From assembly GCA_030248215.1 (NCBI GenBank), contig JASANG010003490.1, forward strand, positions 124,001 to 188,000: 64,000 nucleotides of DNA, in the 5' to 3' direction. Positions 1 to 12,495 of the stretch are shown here, in pieces; within the stretch, counting starts at the first letter, position 1; each line of letters starts with the position of its first letter. Position numbers and translations under genes: made by a program. The notes under the pieces were generated by a model that saw only the letters and a program-made list of their open reading frames with translations, was not told where the DNA came from and did no database searches. Origin of the DNA: Enoplolaimus lenunculus (taxonomy: Eukaryota > Nematoda > Enoplea > Enoplida > Thoracostomopsidae).

Positions 1-1556
1 ATTAAAAGGCAAGCTTGCAAATCTGGCAATCTATAAAGGCACATCTGAATTTTTCATGACATAGAACCCATGAGCTTATAGGTTTTGAAATCAAACCCCC
101 CCAAAAGCAAATTTTTCTCCTACACCAAAATGGTTTAAAAGTACCTTATCAGCGATTCTAGCTGTCTAAATAGTGAGCACAGTGCGGCGTTGGGAGGCGG
201 TGTGACAGAACAGTACAAAATTGATTCGAATAGTTCGGTTGTTACAGAAAAAGTTTCCTCCTCTTCTGAACTGTTGACAATACACTTTTAGAACTGCTCC
301 GCTGTAGTCCATAAAAGATCGAACAAAGTGAAAATATATATTCAAATTTTTAAAAATTAAAATTTAATGGAAATTATCAAGGAAGGTTACGAGGAGCCAC
401 ATCGGCGTTGTGTTCCGATATATAAGACTAGCGCGAGTCTTGAAGATCTGGACCAATATTACTTTAACGATGTAACAACCAAAACATATTACTAAGTTTA
501 AGCCTCCTCAGCGTACTAATCACAAGTCTAAAACAAAGCTTTGCCTAAGCACAAGTAAAAATACTCAAAAATTAAAACTGATAAGGTTCCATTACGTTAC
601 AATTTTCCCCCTCAGAAAGTTTTTCTTCTTTCCCCTCAGAAAATTTTTTGGTGAAAAATTGCGTATCAAAACCTTTATGAGCCTGTCCACCGACAGAAGC
701 TTCTGGATCCGCCGCTGGAAGCGAGGCACCACCAAAATTAATATGGGCTGATGTATGTATGATTAAGCGTACTGTAGTGATTCGAATAAGAGGAGGGAGG
801 CCTGATATTTATTTGGCCTCTCCAGAGGGTTCCCCAGTTATTCGGTTACTGACTGTTATTTTTTTAAACCCGCCCTCCGCCACTCTTGGTTACTGATATA
901 TCCAGTGTTACAACTATCAGTTGAATTAAACCTTTTTTGCCTTGCATCAAAAGATTGACCTATAATGTAAGGTTATACTTTGGAATGTTACTTTCAAAAC
1001 TTAGTACGCTTTAAAGTTTCGAACTCATCTTTATTTGGTCCTGGAGTCACAGGTATGGACTCTAATTAGAGTTTATAATCGACATTTATGGACTCTAATT
1101 AGGGTTTAGGGATTCTATCCGCTTACGGACTGTTATTAGGGATACGAACCCCTATTGATTAGGACTAAAAAGGTGGACACTATATCTTATTCCCCCTGTT
1201 ATTCGGAATAAGTATATTTAAACGTGGTTCTTTTTTTGGAACGTAAAACGAGTCACTCATATATATAGTTCGAGGGAAGGGTGACATTTGATAGAATCGG
1301 AGACAAAACAAATCAACTCAATTTCTGGTGGCCAACGCAAGTATTTATTAGTCAGTAGCAATCTTTTAAACCGAATACCCAGCACTATTGAAGCAGTTGC
1401 ATAATAAACAACTATTTTTAGATTTGCATGTTTTACGCTCGTACCAATCAGCTTGCGGGTCAGGGTACTTTCATTAGAGCAACAAGTTAAAACATGTGCG
1501 TGAGAAACAAAAATTGAAGTTCCGAAACCCACAAAAACGCAAAATTGAGCTTCAGA
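1..1556. other. Intergenic, no gene recognised
   Basis: No reading frame here resembles a protein I know and no convincing exon borders are visible. A short motif, ATGGACTCTAATTAG, occurs twice 33 bases apart (1055 and 1088), and a TTTCCCCTCAGAAA motif is doubled near 605-640. These are local low-order repeats without an assignable role. Confidence 0.5.
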
Positions 1557-1577
1557 TTTCCGCAATAGAAAATTTAA

Positions 1578-1642
1578 TTTCGGATATCCGGATATGCGGA
1601 TATCCGGATAAATCTCCTGCAAGAATTGCCGGATATCCGGAT
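1578..1642. repeat. CCGGATATCCGG palindrome cluster
   Basis: Three near-identical palindromes based on CGGATATCCG lie within 60 bases (about 1581, 1597 and 1629). Similar words recur near 43260 and 48450-48900, where they sit at or near repeat ends. The cluster therefore probably marks the edge of a dispersed repeat family. No gene is implied. Confidence 0.6.
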
Positions 1643-1684
1643 GTGAAAAAATATCTGATGCCCATCACTAATTATCTCTGGGTT

Positions 1685-2300
1685 GGTAGGAAAAATCTGA
1701 AAGATAGGTTTTGTTTGGAAAACAGAAAAGTGGAAGAATTAAAACGTAAAGGTTTTCCTTGGATAGGTAGGAAAAGTCTGAAAGTAGATTTGGTTTGGAA
1801 AACAAGAAAACTGGAAAATGTGTTTCCCCCGCCACAATCTTTACTGTATATTAAGACAAATTATGGAACCCCCTGCGATTTAAAGGGCTACTGAGCAGGA
1901 TGGGGGGATATATTCTCAGGTTTTGTACGGAAAATTTGAAGCGTAAAATTTGTTTGGAAAACGAAAAAGTGAAAAAATCAAACGCCTAAATTTCCATGGT
2001 TTGGTAGGGAAAATCTGAAGCGTAGCCACTCCTGTACGACGGCTACGGATTCCGCTGTTTGAGAGGAACAATCATAAGCATAACTTTGGCTTGCAAAATT
2101 TAGGCGTTTAAATTTTCTAGCTTTCTGGTTTTCTAAAAAACCTACGCTTCAGGTTTACTCTTCCTAACCTGGGAAAACCTATATGTTTTAAATTTTCTAC
2201 TTTCACGTTTTCCAAACAAAACCTATGATTCAAATTTTTTCTACCAAACTACGTGAAACCAAGCGTTCAAATTTTCCACTTTTACCGTTTTCCGAACCTC
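1685..2300. repeat. Tandem repeat turned back on itself (foldback)
   Basis: The left half carries units of about 81 bases starting GGTAGGAAAAATCTGAAAG (1685, 1766, then degraded units near 1925 and 2003). From about 2095 to 2290 the reverse complement of the same words appears, such as GTTTTCCAAACAAAACCTA and CTACCAAACTACG. The block is a tandem repeat plus an inverted copy, with a centre near 2030-2095. Single-stranded, it could fold into a long imperfect hairpin. The open frame at 1496-1894 is a by-product of the repeat. Confidence 0.75.
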
Positions 2301-2407
2301 AATTAACATAGGCCAAAAGAAACCAAAGACGGTTACTAAACAATTTGGGCTTATAGAAGTAACCATTACATTGCCTACAAATTTCAGATCTTGTTGTTGC
2401 TGAACGT

Positions 2408-2770
2408 CAGGGTGCAGTCGACGGTGAAAAAACCGAAGCCTGAGCCGGAGGTCAAGAAAATTTACTGGAGCCGGAGGCGGAGGTGAAATGAAATTAGGTA
2501 GTTTAAATGTATATCTGTAAGTGTTGTTAAATGTTTGGTTTTAGCCTATTTTTTACAGAACCTGGGCAATCTCGCTCGAAATTGTACCAAGAGTTAAAAC
2601 AAAACGCACAAAAAATTAAGTTCGTAAAGTTCTGTAATATTTCACTACAGAAATTGACGGAACCTCTGGCAGAAATTCTACCGGAGCCGCAGCAGGAGGT
2701 CGATTTTCCGCTGGAGCCGGAGGCACACCTCCAGTTGTTCACTGCTGAGTATATCCATTCTGCTATGTAA
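2408..2770 (+). repeat. Dispersed repeat, CAGGGTGCA-type end, GGAGCCGGAGG motifs
   Basis: It begins CAGGGTGCAGTCGACGG and contains repeated GGAGCCGGAGG words. The same architecture starts at 42872 (CAGGGCGCAACCGGAGG) and appears reversed at about 46072-45600. A TTGTACCAA segment and a GGCAGAAAT-TTACC segment are shared with the 45.6-kb copy. The CAGGG-type end resembles hAT-superfamily termini. The right end was not found, so extent and class are tentative. Confidence 0.6.
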
Positions 2771-3023
2771 CAATGACTACTAAAGCTCAAGGTACGAACG
2801 TTGTCTATATTTTAATTTTGAAGGTAACGACAATTTGTTTTATTATAAACATTTCTCTTCAAACAACTAAACAGCAAAAAGCCTCGATGTTTGCTAGTAT
2901 TCGGATACTAGCCAGCAACAGATGCCTGAAATTCAATTTTCGCTACAGGCATCCGTGCATCTGAAAAACAAAGCGACAGTGGAAATATACGCTGTGAGTT
3001 TTAGCTGATAGCAGTTGTAGTTA
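2771..3023. other. Intergenic, nothing recognised
   Basis: AT-rich sequence between two repeats with no supported exon, RNA or repeat. Confidence 0.5.
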
Positions 3024-3564
3024 TGGAGCATCCACGTTATAAAACGCTCGCGAAAAAGTAAAAAATTGTCCTGTCCCTCCGAGGATCAACGTTGTGTGAA
3101 CAGAGTGGGCTAAGACAGTAGGTCTTACGCGAATAACTTATCCTTATAGAGTACCGACAATAAACATAGCCAGTTTGGAAGCTTATATTTGTCTTAACCT
3201 TACGGCAATAACATGTTTTTGTCCCAATGCCATATGCACAGTGTACAAATTTACTGAGTCTCTCCGAAGGGACTATTTAAACAAAACTGTGTGCGTGTAT
3301 ATACGCAAACTTCACACATTTCAAATAAAACGCTATAACAATATCTGCATTACTGCACATACCTTAAAATGTCCATACAGCCCAAAAAACGCCATGTGTT
3401 TCGTCCGAGTCCCTTACGACAGACTGCGGACAGACACCACTATCTAAGCACACCATTATTTATGTCCAGACACTCTAGCTACAATTATAAAACGTACTCT
3501 CTTTGTAGGGGTAAACTGGACATTTTTTGCATCTGCGCAAGCGTTATATAACGTGGATGCTCCA
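3024..3564. mobile_element. Non-autonomous DNA transposon, PIF/Harbinger-like MITE
   Basis: The ends are long inverted repeats: TGGAGCATCCACGTTATA on the left is matched by TATAACGTGGATGCTCCA on the right, and the match continues imperfectly to about 45 bases. The flanks read TTA on both sides. A 3-base TWA target duplication is typical of PIF/Harbinger elements. No transposase frame is present in the 540-base body. The class call rests only on duplication length and inverted repeats. Confidence 0.75.
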
Positions 3565-4640
3565 TTAGTTGTGCAACAAAATTTCCGGTGCACGCAGTTG
3601 CTAAAACACAATTATTGGCACTATAATGTCTCTGACACGTTATAACGCGTGCGTTTCGGTCACGCAACGTCCTACAATATAGTTAGCTGTGCCGATTACA
3701 ACTTTTGCGCAGACGGTATAGCGGACATTTTTAACTGTCAATATTTACCTTGAATGTGCCACGCAACTGCACTATAGGTATCGAATGTCTGGTATATGGA
3801 TAGTTTGCTTAAAAAATTATTATTTTTTCGCAAAATTTGAGGTTTCTTCAAAATACAACTACTATTAAAATTAGGAAATGGTGCCAACTACAAGTACTGT
3901 GTGGATTTTTAAGGCTTTGTGGTTTGTACTTTAAAAATAAAATACAAATGTTTTCTAATAGAAATAGTCGTCGTCTATTACGTCAGAAAATTTCCACATT
4001 GCGTATACAAATCGTTTAAGGTAACTATGCATAGTTTCTAAACTACAAATCCTGTTGTCAGGTTTTTTTGCGAAACTCTATAACGGAGGTTTGACCAAGT
4101 TTTAGCTCGCAGAAGCACCTTTTTGAGTATAAAGAGTTCTGTGGTATGAGAGTATGCTTGTTATCATATGTTTCAACGGTTGTGCATTTATGACGTAGAA
4201 CGTTTGGTGAAGACAGATTAGGAAACGTTGGAGTCGAGAAGCCTTTTAAGAGATTTAATTTTACTTCATAGAATAGTAAACAAAAAGGTTCATTTTGGTT
4301 TATATAAATTTTCAATTGGCGAAAGATGTAATATTTTTTACAATATAAAATGAGGGGGCATTTTAGTAGACGCTTGATAAACTTTTTTTGGTTTTTTTTC
4401 GTAATGGTTCGAAATGAAGAAAATCAATTAGCGAATTTTAATGCCATAGCTAGCATTGCTAAATTTCATGTAATTTTCAATTGTTGCAATGACTGCGTTA
4501 TTTATAAATACCTTAGCCGAAACAAACTTAAGATTGCTTTTGCGTCGTTTAGAATCAAGACGATTATTAATAGAATTGCCACTAGTGTTCGTAAAACGAA
4601 TATTACTGATGGCAAATAAAGCAGTGGCGGATACTGACGT
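3565..4640. other. Intergenic, nothing recognised
   Basis: About 1.1 kb of AT-rich DNA between the MITE and the LINE 3' side. Short frames exist on both strands but none looks like a known protein or has plausible splice borders. A CAGTGGCGGAT word at 4622 resembles the terminus of the hAT-type MITE at 45763, but no partner end was found. Confidence 0.5.
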
Positions 4641-7630
4641 AAAATAAATCCCGAAAACACCACACCAGGCAGCATATATTACAGTGCTTACATGCGCTTG
4701 TCTTGTTTTGTGGTTTTCCTCAAACTGCAAATCAGATTGTGGGTAATCCAGCCTGGTGCAAACTGAAAAACAGTACGTGAAGGTTGTTTTTGTTGTTGTG
4801 AGCTGGATCCACTTGCTATGCAGTCGGAGCGGGCAGACGTCCGCAGGATTGAAGAAAACGTATCACTTCTTGGGGATTGTCCCACAGCACATCCAGCGAT
4901 TGTGATGGGAGTTCGTGTCGGTGCGGGTCTCCATGCGGGCAGCTCCATAGCAGATGCCGTATGTCGTCCACCGTATCGCCACATCTGTCACAGCTGCTAT
5001 CTTCGATGACACCAATTTCATGCAGGTATGCTTTAAGGAGTGGACATTTGCCGTTCGCCCGGAGTTGCGCCAGTACAACCCTGCATCTTCTGGACAGGCC
5101 TGCCTCTTTGTCCCGCGTTGGCGGCGGCCGCAGCCCCCGCGGTTGACTGTGGTGCACCAGTCGGGGTTTCCATTCCGTTAAGAGGATATGTCGTTTGCAT
5201 AGGGCAGTTGCAGTGTCGTAATCTATCGGAACCCCATCGTTTGAGAGCAGTCGTCCTGCGTTAGCTAATCGGTCCGCTGTATCATTGCCGGGGATACTGC
5301 AATGGCTTGGAATCCATTGAATGTGCACCGAACAGTCGTTCAGCATTCCAATTGCCGCTAGTTTTGCCCAGATCTCTTTTTCCAGTTGAAATCGGACTGT
5401 GCTGGGACATGACATCAGTCGTTGCACCGCACTTCGGGAGTCCATACAGATCAAACTCTTTCCTTGAGCTTCACGGTTGACGATAAGTGACAAAGCTTTG
5501 TCCAGAGCGGTGAGTTCTGCTCGAAAACTGCTGCCAAACTTCCCTGCTGCGTAGCTGAGGTTTAGCACCGTGCCTTCGCTCTTCACTACGTGAACTCCAC
5601 TACCACCGCTTCCCACTCCGTTCGTCACCGACCCGTCCGTGTAGATGACTGCGTCAAAGTGGCCCAGGCGCGACAGAGTTTCCATGGCCGCGAACTGCCG
5701 GACTTCGGGCCTATCACTTTTCCTCGTTGGTATTGCTAGGTCTGCCGATATGGAAATGTTTTTGGGCATGGCCCAAGGAGCGATTCCTGCACCTGGTACC
5801 AGAGGCTCCCGTGGTGGACAGAGATGTGGATCTTCAGGGTTCTCAAGGCCACATTCCAGAGCTGTTCTGGCACCAGCTTCGCGCCAGGAAGTGATCGATG
5901 CCAGGCGTTGCCTCACGCGCTGCTTGGCTACTTTCTTCACCGGGTTTGAGTCTGGTACCCTTTGAGCACGTTCATAAGCAGATGATGCTTTCATCTTGGC
6001 TCGGATGTCTACGGGGACTAGTCCAGCCTCATTTAGCAGCATGATCCTGTTTGTACTCATTGTACAACCTGTTATCGCTCTGGTACCTTTATTCTGCAGC
6101 ACTTGCAGGCGTTCTTGGTTCGTCATTGACAGCATCGGCATCCATGCTGCTGCACCGTATTCCATTGCAGACGCTATGTAAGCTTGGTATACGAGGCGAA
6201 GGTCTTCTTTGGCACAACCCCACGTTTTGCCGGCGAGGCACTTGAGCACATTGACCCTTGGGTTGAGCTTGTTGACGAGCTTGGTGGCGTGATGTTTGAA
6301 TGTGAGCGACTGGTCAAACGTTACACCGAGGAAGGACGGAGTAGGGTTGAATGGAATTGATGTGCCAGCGATCTTGAGGTTAGGGCGCCACGAACGTTGG
6401 GTATTCCATTTAGTGAATAGTGTGGCTTCACACTTCGTAGGACTTATCTCCATCTTCCAGCGCTGTGCCCATTGCTCTAGACTCCTCAGTGCAGCTTGCA
6501 TCTTTACTTCAGCTTCCGCGGGAGAGGTCGCCGATGTCCATAAGGCAAGATCGTCTGCAAACAACGAAGCTTCCACGCCTACGGGCAGTCCTTTGGTGAT
6601 GTCGTTGATATAAAGCAGGGACAGGATCGGGGACATGACTCCTCCCTGAGGTATACCACCGTGGAATTTGAGGTAGCGGCTGACCTGGCCCTCAAATTTA
6701 ACCGCGCTCATACGGTCGCTAAGGAAAGATCTAACCCATCGTATCAGGCAGCGTGGTAGGTTCATGTTCAACATCTTCCAGATCAGACCTGTATGCCAGA
6801 CTTTATCAAAAGCGCGAGAGAAATCGATCAACACCATAAGGGTTCGCCTGCCCTTCCTTGCCAATCCGCTGTTGTCGTTGAGTTCATCACTTATTCGTTG
6901 GGTGATTCGTAAGACTTGATCTTCGGTGGAGCGGAGGCTCCTGAAGCCAGCCTGCAGGTCGTTGAACACTCCTTTCTCCTCCAGCCAGTAGGAGGCTCTT
7001 TCCTTCACCATTCGCTCCAGCGCTTTTCCAAGGCAGCTGGTAAGTGAAATTGGCCGGTGTGAAGCGAGATCGCTGGGATCCTTTCCCTTTTTCGGGATGG
7101 GCACAATGACAGATCTTCGCCATGCACTGGGGGTTACTCCGGAGGTCCACACTTTATTGAACAGATGCAGTAGCACCTGTTTACCGGCTTCAGGAAGGTT
7201 TCTAAGCATGGCATTGTGGATACCGTCCTTGCCGCAGGCGGTATTTCAAAGGTTTCTCAGGGCGACTTTGAGCTCCTGATGCGTAAATTCACAACACATC
7301 TCACAGCTGCATGGTTGGTCAAGGGCTTTCTTTACTTGCTTGCTGGTTGCTTTGTCTTCTTGGGTGCTACCAATAACCCGGGACACTGCGGCATACATTT
7401 GGCAGAACTTGTAGGCTTTAGTTGCTGGGTTGGTGACCAATTTACCATTAACAACCAAACTTTTCCCCTCGGGCACGAGACTGGAGCTGCCATCTAGTGA
7501 GCGTATAGTTTTCCACACCTTGCTGGTGTTGGACCGAGCGTCCAATGAGCTGGCAAAGGACATCCATGCGTCCCTTTTTGCCTTCGTAATGACCGATTTA
7601 ACAACAAGGCAGGCACGTCGTGGAGGTAAC
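4641..7630 (-). mobile_element. 5'-truncated non-LTR retrotransposon (LINE), RNase H-bearing, I-like clade
   Basis: A GC-richer block stands out from AT-rich DNA and carries the C-terminal two thirds of a LINE ORF2 on the - strand. The endonuclease and everything upstream are missing, as expected for 5' truncation during target-primed reverse transcription. The 5' edge lies near 7630, where the frame meets a stop and the composition changes. The 3' edge is less certain; no clear A-tail is visible and it lies somewhere between 4640 and 4815. No target-site duplication was identified. Confidence 0.85.
4816..7629 (-). pseudogene. LINE ORF2 fragment: reverse transcriptase, RNase H and zinc knuckle
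   Basis: The frame is open for 938 codons except for one internal TGA at 7248-7246. Reverse-transcriptase motifs appear in order: FSRAFDKVWH (motif A), GIPQGGVMSPILS (motif B), the catalytic FADD (motif C) and FLGVTFD. They are followed by an RNase H domain with YTDGS, FRAEL, CMDSRSA and the GNDTADRL segment, giving the D-E-D-D catalytic set. A CDRCGD-x-H-x-C zinc knuckle lies near the C terminus, as in I, Jockey and R1 relatives. RNase H points to an I-like clade. With the 5' part lost and one stop it cannot make a complete ORF2, but the low damage suggests recent insertion. Confidence 0.93.
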
Positions 7631-7649
7631 TAGAATTTCGAAAGGTGGG

Positions 7650-8013
7650 TTACGTAATACGTTCTACATATAAAAATTCAGAAGGGGAGTGGGCGGCGGT
7701 TTCCTGTGTTTCAACCTAATACCGTGCCTAAAAATCTTAACAGAAATCACAAAGGGGTGTGTAACACATGAAATCCCTCCTGGCTACGCCTTTGGCTAAG
7801 GTACATGTGAGTGAAGGCGGTGTAGCTCGTGTATGTGCAGTGTGTAATGTTACAACACACACATACGCGTGCACATCCTAGTTTTATTGTTATTAGTTAT
7901 GATTTTGCAATATGTTGTGCTGCATATTTTAGGCAATTAAACTTCGAGTAAATCTGAGCCAGCCTTTAAATCTAACATGGCTAACTCCATAAATATGATA
8001 CAACAGTAACGCC
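7650..8013 (+). other. Upstream flank of zizimin
   Basis: AT-rich sequence between the LINE edge and the zizimin start codon. A CA/TG-alternating tract lies at 7850-7876. The 5' untranslated region and core promoter must lie here or further upstream, but I see no motif strong enough to place a start site. Confidence 0.4.
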
Positions 8014-11000
8014 ATGTCAACAACTTCAAATAGCTCGCGAACTGACAACAAACGCAATTTTTCTAAAAATATACAAGGACCGGTTGGAGCGGCCAGACAA
8101 GCTAGAAGCGCTGTAAATCAAGCTGTTAAAGAGAATGTGGCAAGTACAGTAAGTTTTGTAAAGCAACCATTGATGCTGTGTAAGTTACGTATGTAAGGTA
8201 CCTATATTTTATTACAATGGTTGTTGTTGGTATAAAATTTTCAAAATGGTTATTGTTGGCGTGAAATTTATTTCAAAATGGTATTATTAGCAGATTTACC
8301 GAAAATGCATGCATTTATGGTATGTGTCTGGTTGTTAGTTACATCTTAATGTGATATATACTTTTTTGCTTTTTAGTTTATCAAACAAAAATTTTGTTGA
8401 ATTTCAGTTCAGAATATACGTAGCGTCACCTCTTGATTACGAAAATTTCGTTGTGAAAAATCGTACCGTTCTGGAAAATGACGCTCATCGTGATATACTT
8501 TTGTTTCCGCGTGATGACGTAACTGTAAGAAAGCGAAGCATGCTTTATACACTTTGTACTTCAGTAGAACGTGTGTTATTTGTGCAAAAGTCAAATATTT
8601 GTAATTGTGGCGTTAAGCAATATATTCTTACAAATTTACGTGCCGAAAATATAAGATTGTAAGTTTGTTCGAGCCGATATTGATTCTAATAGTAAATTGA
8701 AGCATAAAAATGCAAATTTTTAAAATAGGCGAGGCTTGGTTTCAGTGCGATTTAAAATAAGCCATTCTCAAACTTTTAGGGCGGCGCTGTACTTCGAAAA
8801 TGAACATAATCTAATACTAAATGGGCATTTATATAGGTATGCTCAACTTACGTCACCATAGACTTTTTAAAGAAGATAAATAGCACTGTGCAAACCGGAT
8901 CTGGATTATACAGGAATCGGAATTGGAAAAGAAAATTTAACCCGAGTCGGAACTAGAAATTTTGTTATTATACGGTGAAGCATTTTAAATTTTGTGCTCG
9001 GGGTCGAACGGTGGATGTCTGTCTATCCGTTCGTCCGAAAAGAATTTCAGGAACCGCTGAACCGATTTTGATAAACTTTTTTGTTTGAAAGCCTGTTATC
9101 CTGAGGTGTTAACCTCGCATTGGTGTTTTAAAATTTTTTGCATAATTGGTTTAGCCTAAATTGGTTCTTTTTAAAGCATTTCACTAATCATTACGATTAC
9201 AAGCAATCTAATTTCAGCAATAAGGGGTTTTTGGGTGCAAGGAATCTGAATAAATTGTCTACAAACCTTCAAAATATATAATTCAATAGATAATTTAAAT
9301 ATTAGCGTAATTGATAAGCGTAAATTAAGGACTTTTTTACAATATTTCATTAATTATTAAAGTTACTGCAGGGTTTTTGGGTGCGAGGAATCGGAATAAA
9401 TTGTTTGCAAACATCCAAACCCGATAAATAAATAGTTAGCTAATAACTAGTTTTGCATAATAGCTTAATTGCTCAAGTGAGTTTGAGCTTCGCGCAATAC
9501 ATGTAGTCCACTACGACTGGTAGATAAATGTTGCAGAATATTTAAGCAACATATCATAACAAGCAGGCCTAAAATTAAAATGTCAAAATTCCGATTCCGA
9601 TTGATTGTGCAAACGGAATCGGAACTCGTTTTGAATCGGAATTGTAATCGGAATCGGAATTCGGTTACACCATGATAGATAGATGTTATATAGGATATAA
9701 CGTCGCAGTCTTACTTACATTGCGTTCTGGACAGTTTTTATCTTAAGCTACTCTCATTTTAAGTAGGTGGTAACGTAACCAACAGTGTCCCGATAGAATT
9801 TGAACACACTGTGTTAGTTTGTCTTTGCTAAGCTTTAGTAGAAATCTACTTCAACTATTTGGCTCTTTGATTATCAATTTTGTAAGTTTACAAATTTTCT
9901 GATTTATCTATCTGTATAAAAAGTTTCTATGCATCCGTGATGTAATTCTCGGCCGAATAAATATTTTACATGATCCACGCCTGGATAATTCATCCACTAA
10001 TTCATTACCGGTTATATTAGAATGGCCCTGAACCCACACTAATAAAACCTCATTAGATTATTCCTTATAGACTTTCAGTTACAGTTTTTGACTTAATTTT
10101 AATACTATTTGGAGCTTTCAATTCTTCCTGACTATCCTATATGACAAGTATTCTCTTTTCAACAATGTTCTTTTCTATTAGCTTTTCAGCGCATGTTTTG
10201 ATCGCAAAGACTTCTGCTTGAAAATCTGAGGCGTACTCTCGACTCTACTAATGATCGACTGACCATAAATTTTCCGAGAATATTACAGCACCCGCTATTT
10301 TCCTATTGCACCTTTAACAGCAGAGCCAGTAGTATAACATACGTTCTATACTTCTATATCATCATTTCTTCGAAAATTTCTCCTAAAATTGTTTCAATAT
10401 AATGTGGGTTGAATGAAATAGCACATTCCATCTCGATATACACTAGAAGAGGTATTATCTCCTGTCGCTTGAGGTTAACCGGATATGATCTGACATACAT
10501 ATAAAATTGGTTTATTGGGGTGTAGCCAACGTCGACCGCATGTGAGCGGATTATGCGCATAAGTTTGGTTTGCAGGGTATAGGTAACGCGGGAATACGAG
10601 GGCCTTTATAAGAACTTATCAAATAAAAAAATCTTGCTTCTGTGATGGTGTTCGAACTTCCAAAATGTAATAATAGCAGGTCGTGCTAAAACTTTCTGGC
10701 TACGCCGGTGTTTAGTTGTGCTAATATTCTTTGCTCAGTAGTGTTAGTTTCCATATTTTTAGCAATCGGTACTGCCTCATTTCTGTCGAACTCTGGTGCC
10801 ATCCGTGTCTCCCGCGCATCTCGAAAATGTTCAAGATTTGTTCGTGAAAGAGTGCATGAAAACTTACACGCAGGACTATAATATTATTAATTACAATTAC
10901 TCTCAGTACAGAGGCGATTATATTGCGAAACGACAGTAAGTAATCTTCTGACTAAAACAGAACCATTTCTGGTTATTAATCTGGACATTTCGTCGTCTCG

Positions 11001-12495
11001 TTTTCTGCGTGGGGCAGGCATGGCGGTCTCAGCAGGTCTCGGGATTTGGCTGGTCTCGGTCTCGCTTTTCTTCTAGTCGGTGGTTTGCAAATCGAGACGA
11101 AAGAGGTGAAGAAGCGATAAACAATTACAGTTAGCTGAGCTAGTTTGAGGTTGATGGAAGGACGCAGCAATATTTTGCTCGTGTTTTGGACTAAATTTAT
11201 GTGTGAACCACTAAAAATTGGGTACTTGTTTACTTCACTCAACACAGTGTCTGGGTTTCTCAAAACTTACTTAAGTATTTACTTAAGTTAAACTTAAGTA
11301 ATTACTTCAGTTGCCGACTTAAGTAAATACTTAAATTTTCGAGCAAAAACAAATAAACGCCAAATGTCAGCCATTGTCATAACAAAAATGTAATAGTTTT
11401 GCTTGTTATCGAAGAGGTATCAATAGTCTAGAAATTAAATTTGACCAATGTTTAGTATCCGTAAGTGGTAAATTTTTAATCTATTAAAGTTCGTCAGCGA
11501 CTTAAGTATTTACTAAACTTAAGTACGATCTTAAAAACGACAAAATGGTTAAGTAATTACTTAACGCGTACTTAAGTACTAAGTCGTACTTAAGTAGGGT
11601 TTTGTAAATCCAGCCAATGACTGTTTTAAGTTCCCCCAAAGCGAATATTTTAGTAAATTGTGACTTGGATGGCGTAAGTTTAGATTTAGGCTTCAGCTTA
11701 GACATGGGCGTGTAGAAGTAAAGAAATAGATAAAATTGCGCAGCACAAGCAAAGTGAATGAGCTTTTTAGAGTTGATCAGCAAGTAAAGTTTTCATTAAT
11801 ATTGGCACTGACGGTGGCAAATATTCCGCTTAGGTTCATTTTCATATGTGTAAAACGTCTGTATTCATTGCTTTAATTGTATGAATTAAACGGCAATTCT
11901 GAGCAGATAAAAATATTCAAAACTTTTTTAGGAAAAATCTTTATTTTTGGTGACGGTTTAGAATTGACCGAGACCACCCATCCATGGTGTGGGGCTTGTA
12001 CCACGCCTGAACAGTGTAGGAGGTACCTGGGGACAAGCAACAGTTAGGGAGGCAATCCCTTCAGGTTCAATCCTTGTGCGGACTTCGGCTATATAACTAG
12101 TTGCGGTGCTGTTTATATAGACTATACATACGCATGTATTTTTTACGGCATTTTTGATTTAGCATTTTGATGTCCCCGCCCCACTTTGAAAGAACTTCGG
12201 GGCATCAACCTGGGTAAGGACCAATACTGGGGGTTTGGGAATTAATAGTGTAAAGTCCACCCACGCGAGAGAGGTAGGTAAGTGTAAATGCGACGTGTAT
12301 TCTAGTTTACCGGAACCGTAACTAAATTGTGAGGCGTAACTGGTCTTTCCTAAGTGTACAGTGAATATGATATGGCTTTCTGCTGTACTGATGTGGAATC
12401 TATGTTTTCTTACTACATAATATATTTTCAGTGCGGAAGTTGCCGACCTGCAAGAATTAGATTATGAGATTGACTACGATATTGAGGAGAACGAG
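8014..12495 (+). CDS. Ziz: Zizimin exons 1-4: N-terminal DOCK-D region
   Basis: Exons: 8014-8148, 8408-8524, 10763-10935, 12432-12495. They encode an N terminus with PLDYENF and LLFPRDD (exon 2), [12 protein letters not shown] and [14 protein letters not shown] (exon 3), and an acidic tail DYDIEENE (exon 4), matching the conserved region before the PH domain of DOCK9-11. Exon 2 must stop at 8524 (donor GTAAGAA). Reading on into the longer open frame to 8662 would lose the conserved LFV-EC-KTY segment, which sits 2.2 kb downstream as exon 3. Introns 2 and 3 are long and carry transposon remains. Confidence 0.93.

Noticed and set aside
1088-1120. Telomere-like TTAGGGTTTAGGG
   Set aside because: Only about two units, embedded in a different 33-base repeat.
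8525-8662. Extension of zizimin exon 2 along the open frame to 8662
   Set aside because: A consensus donor lies at 8525, and the family sequence continues in the exon at 10763. The extension has no family similarity.
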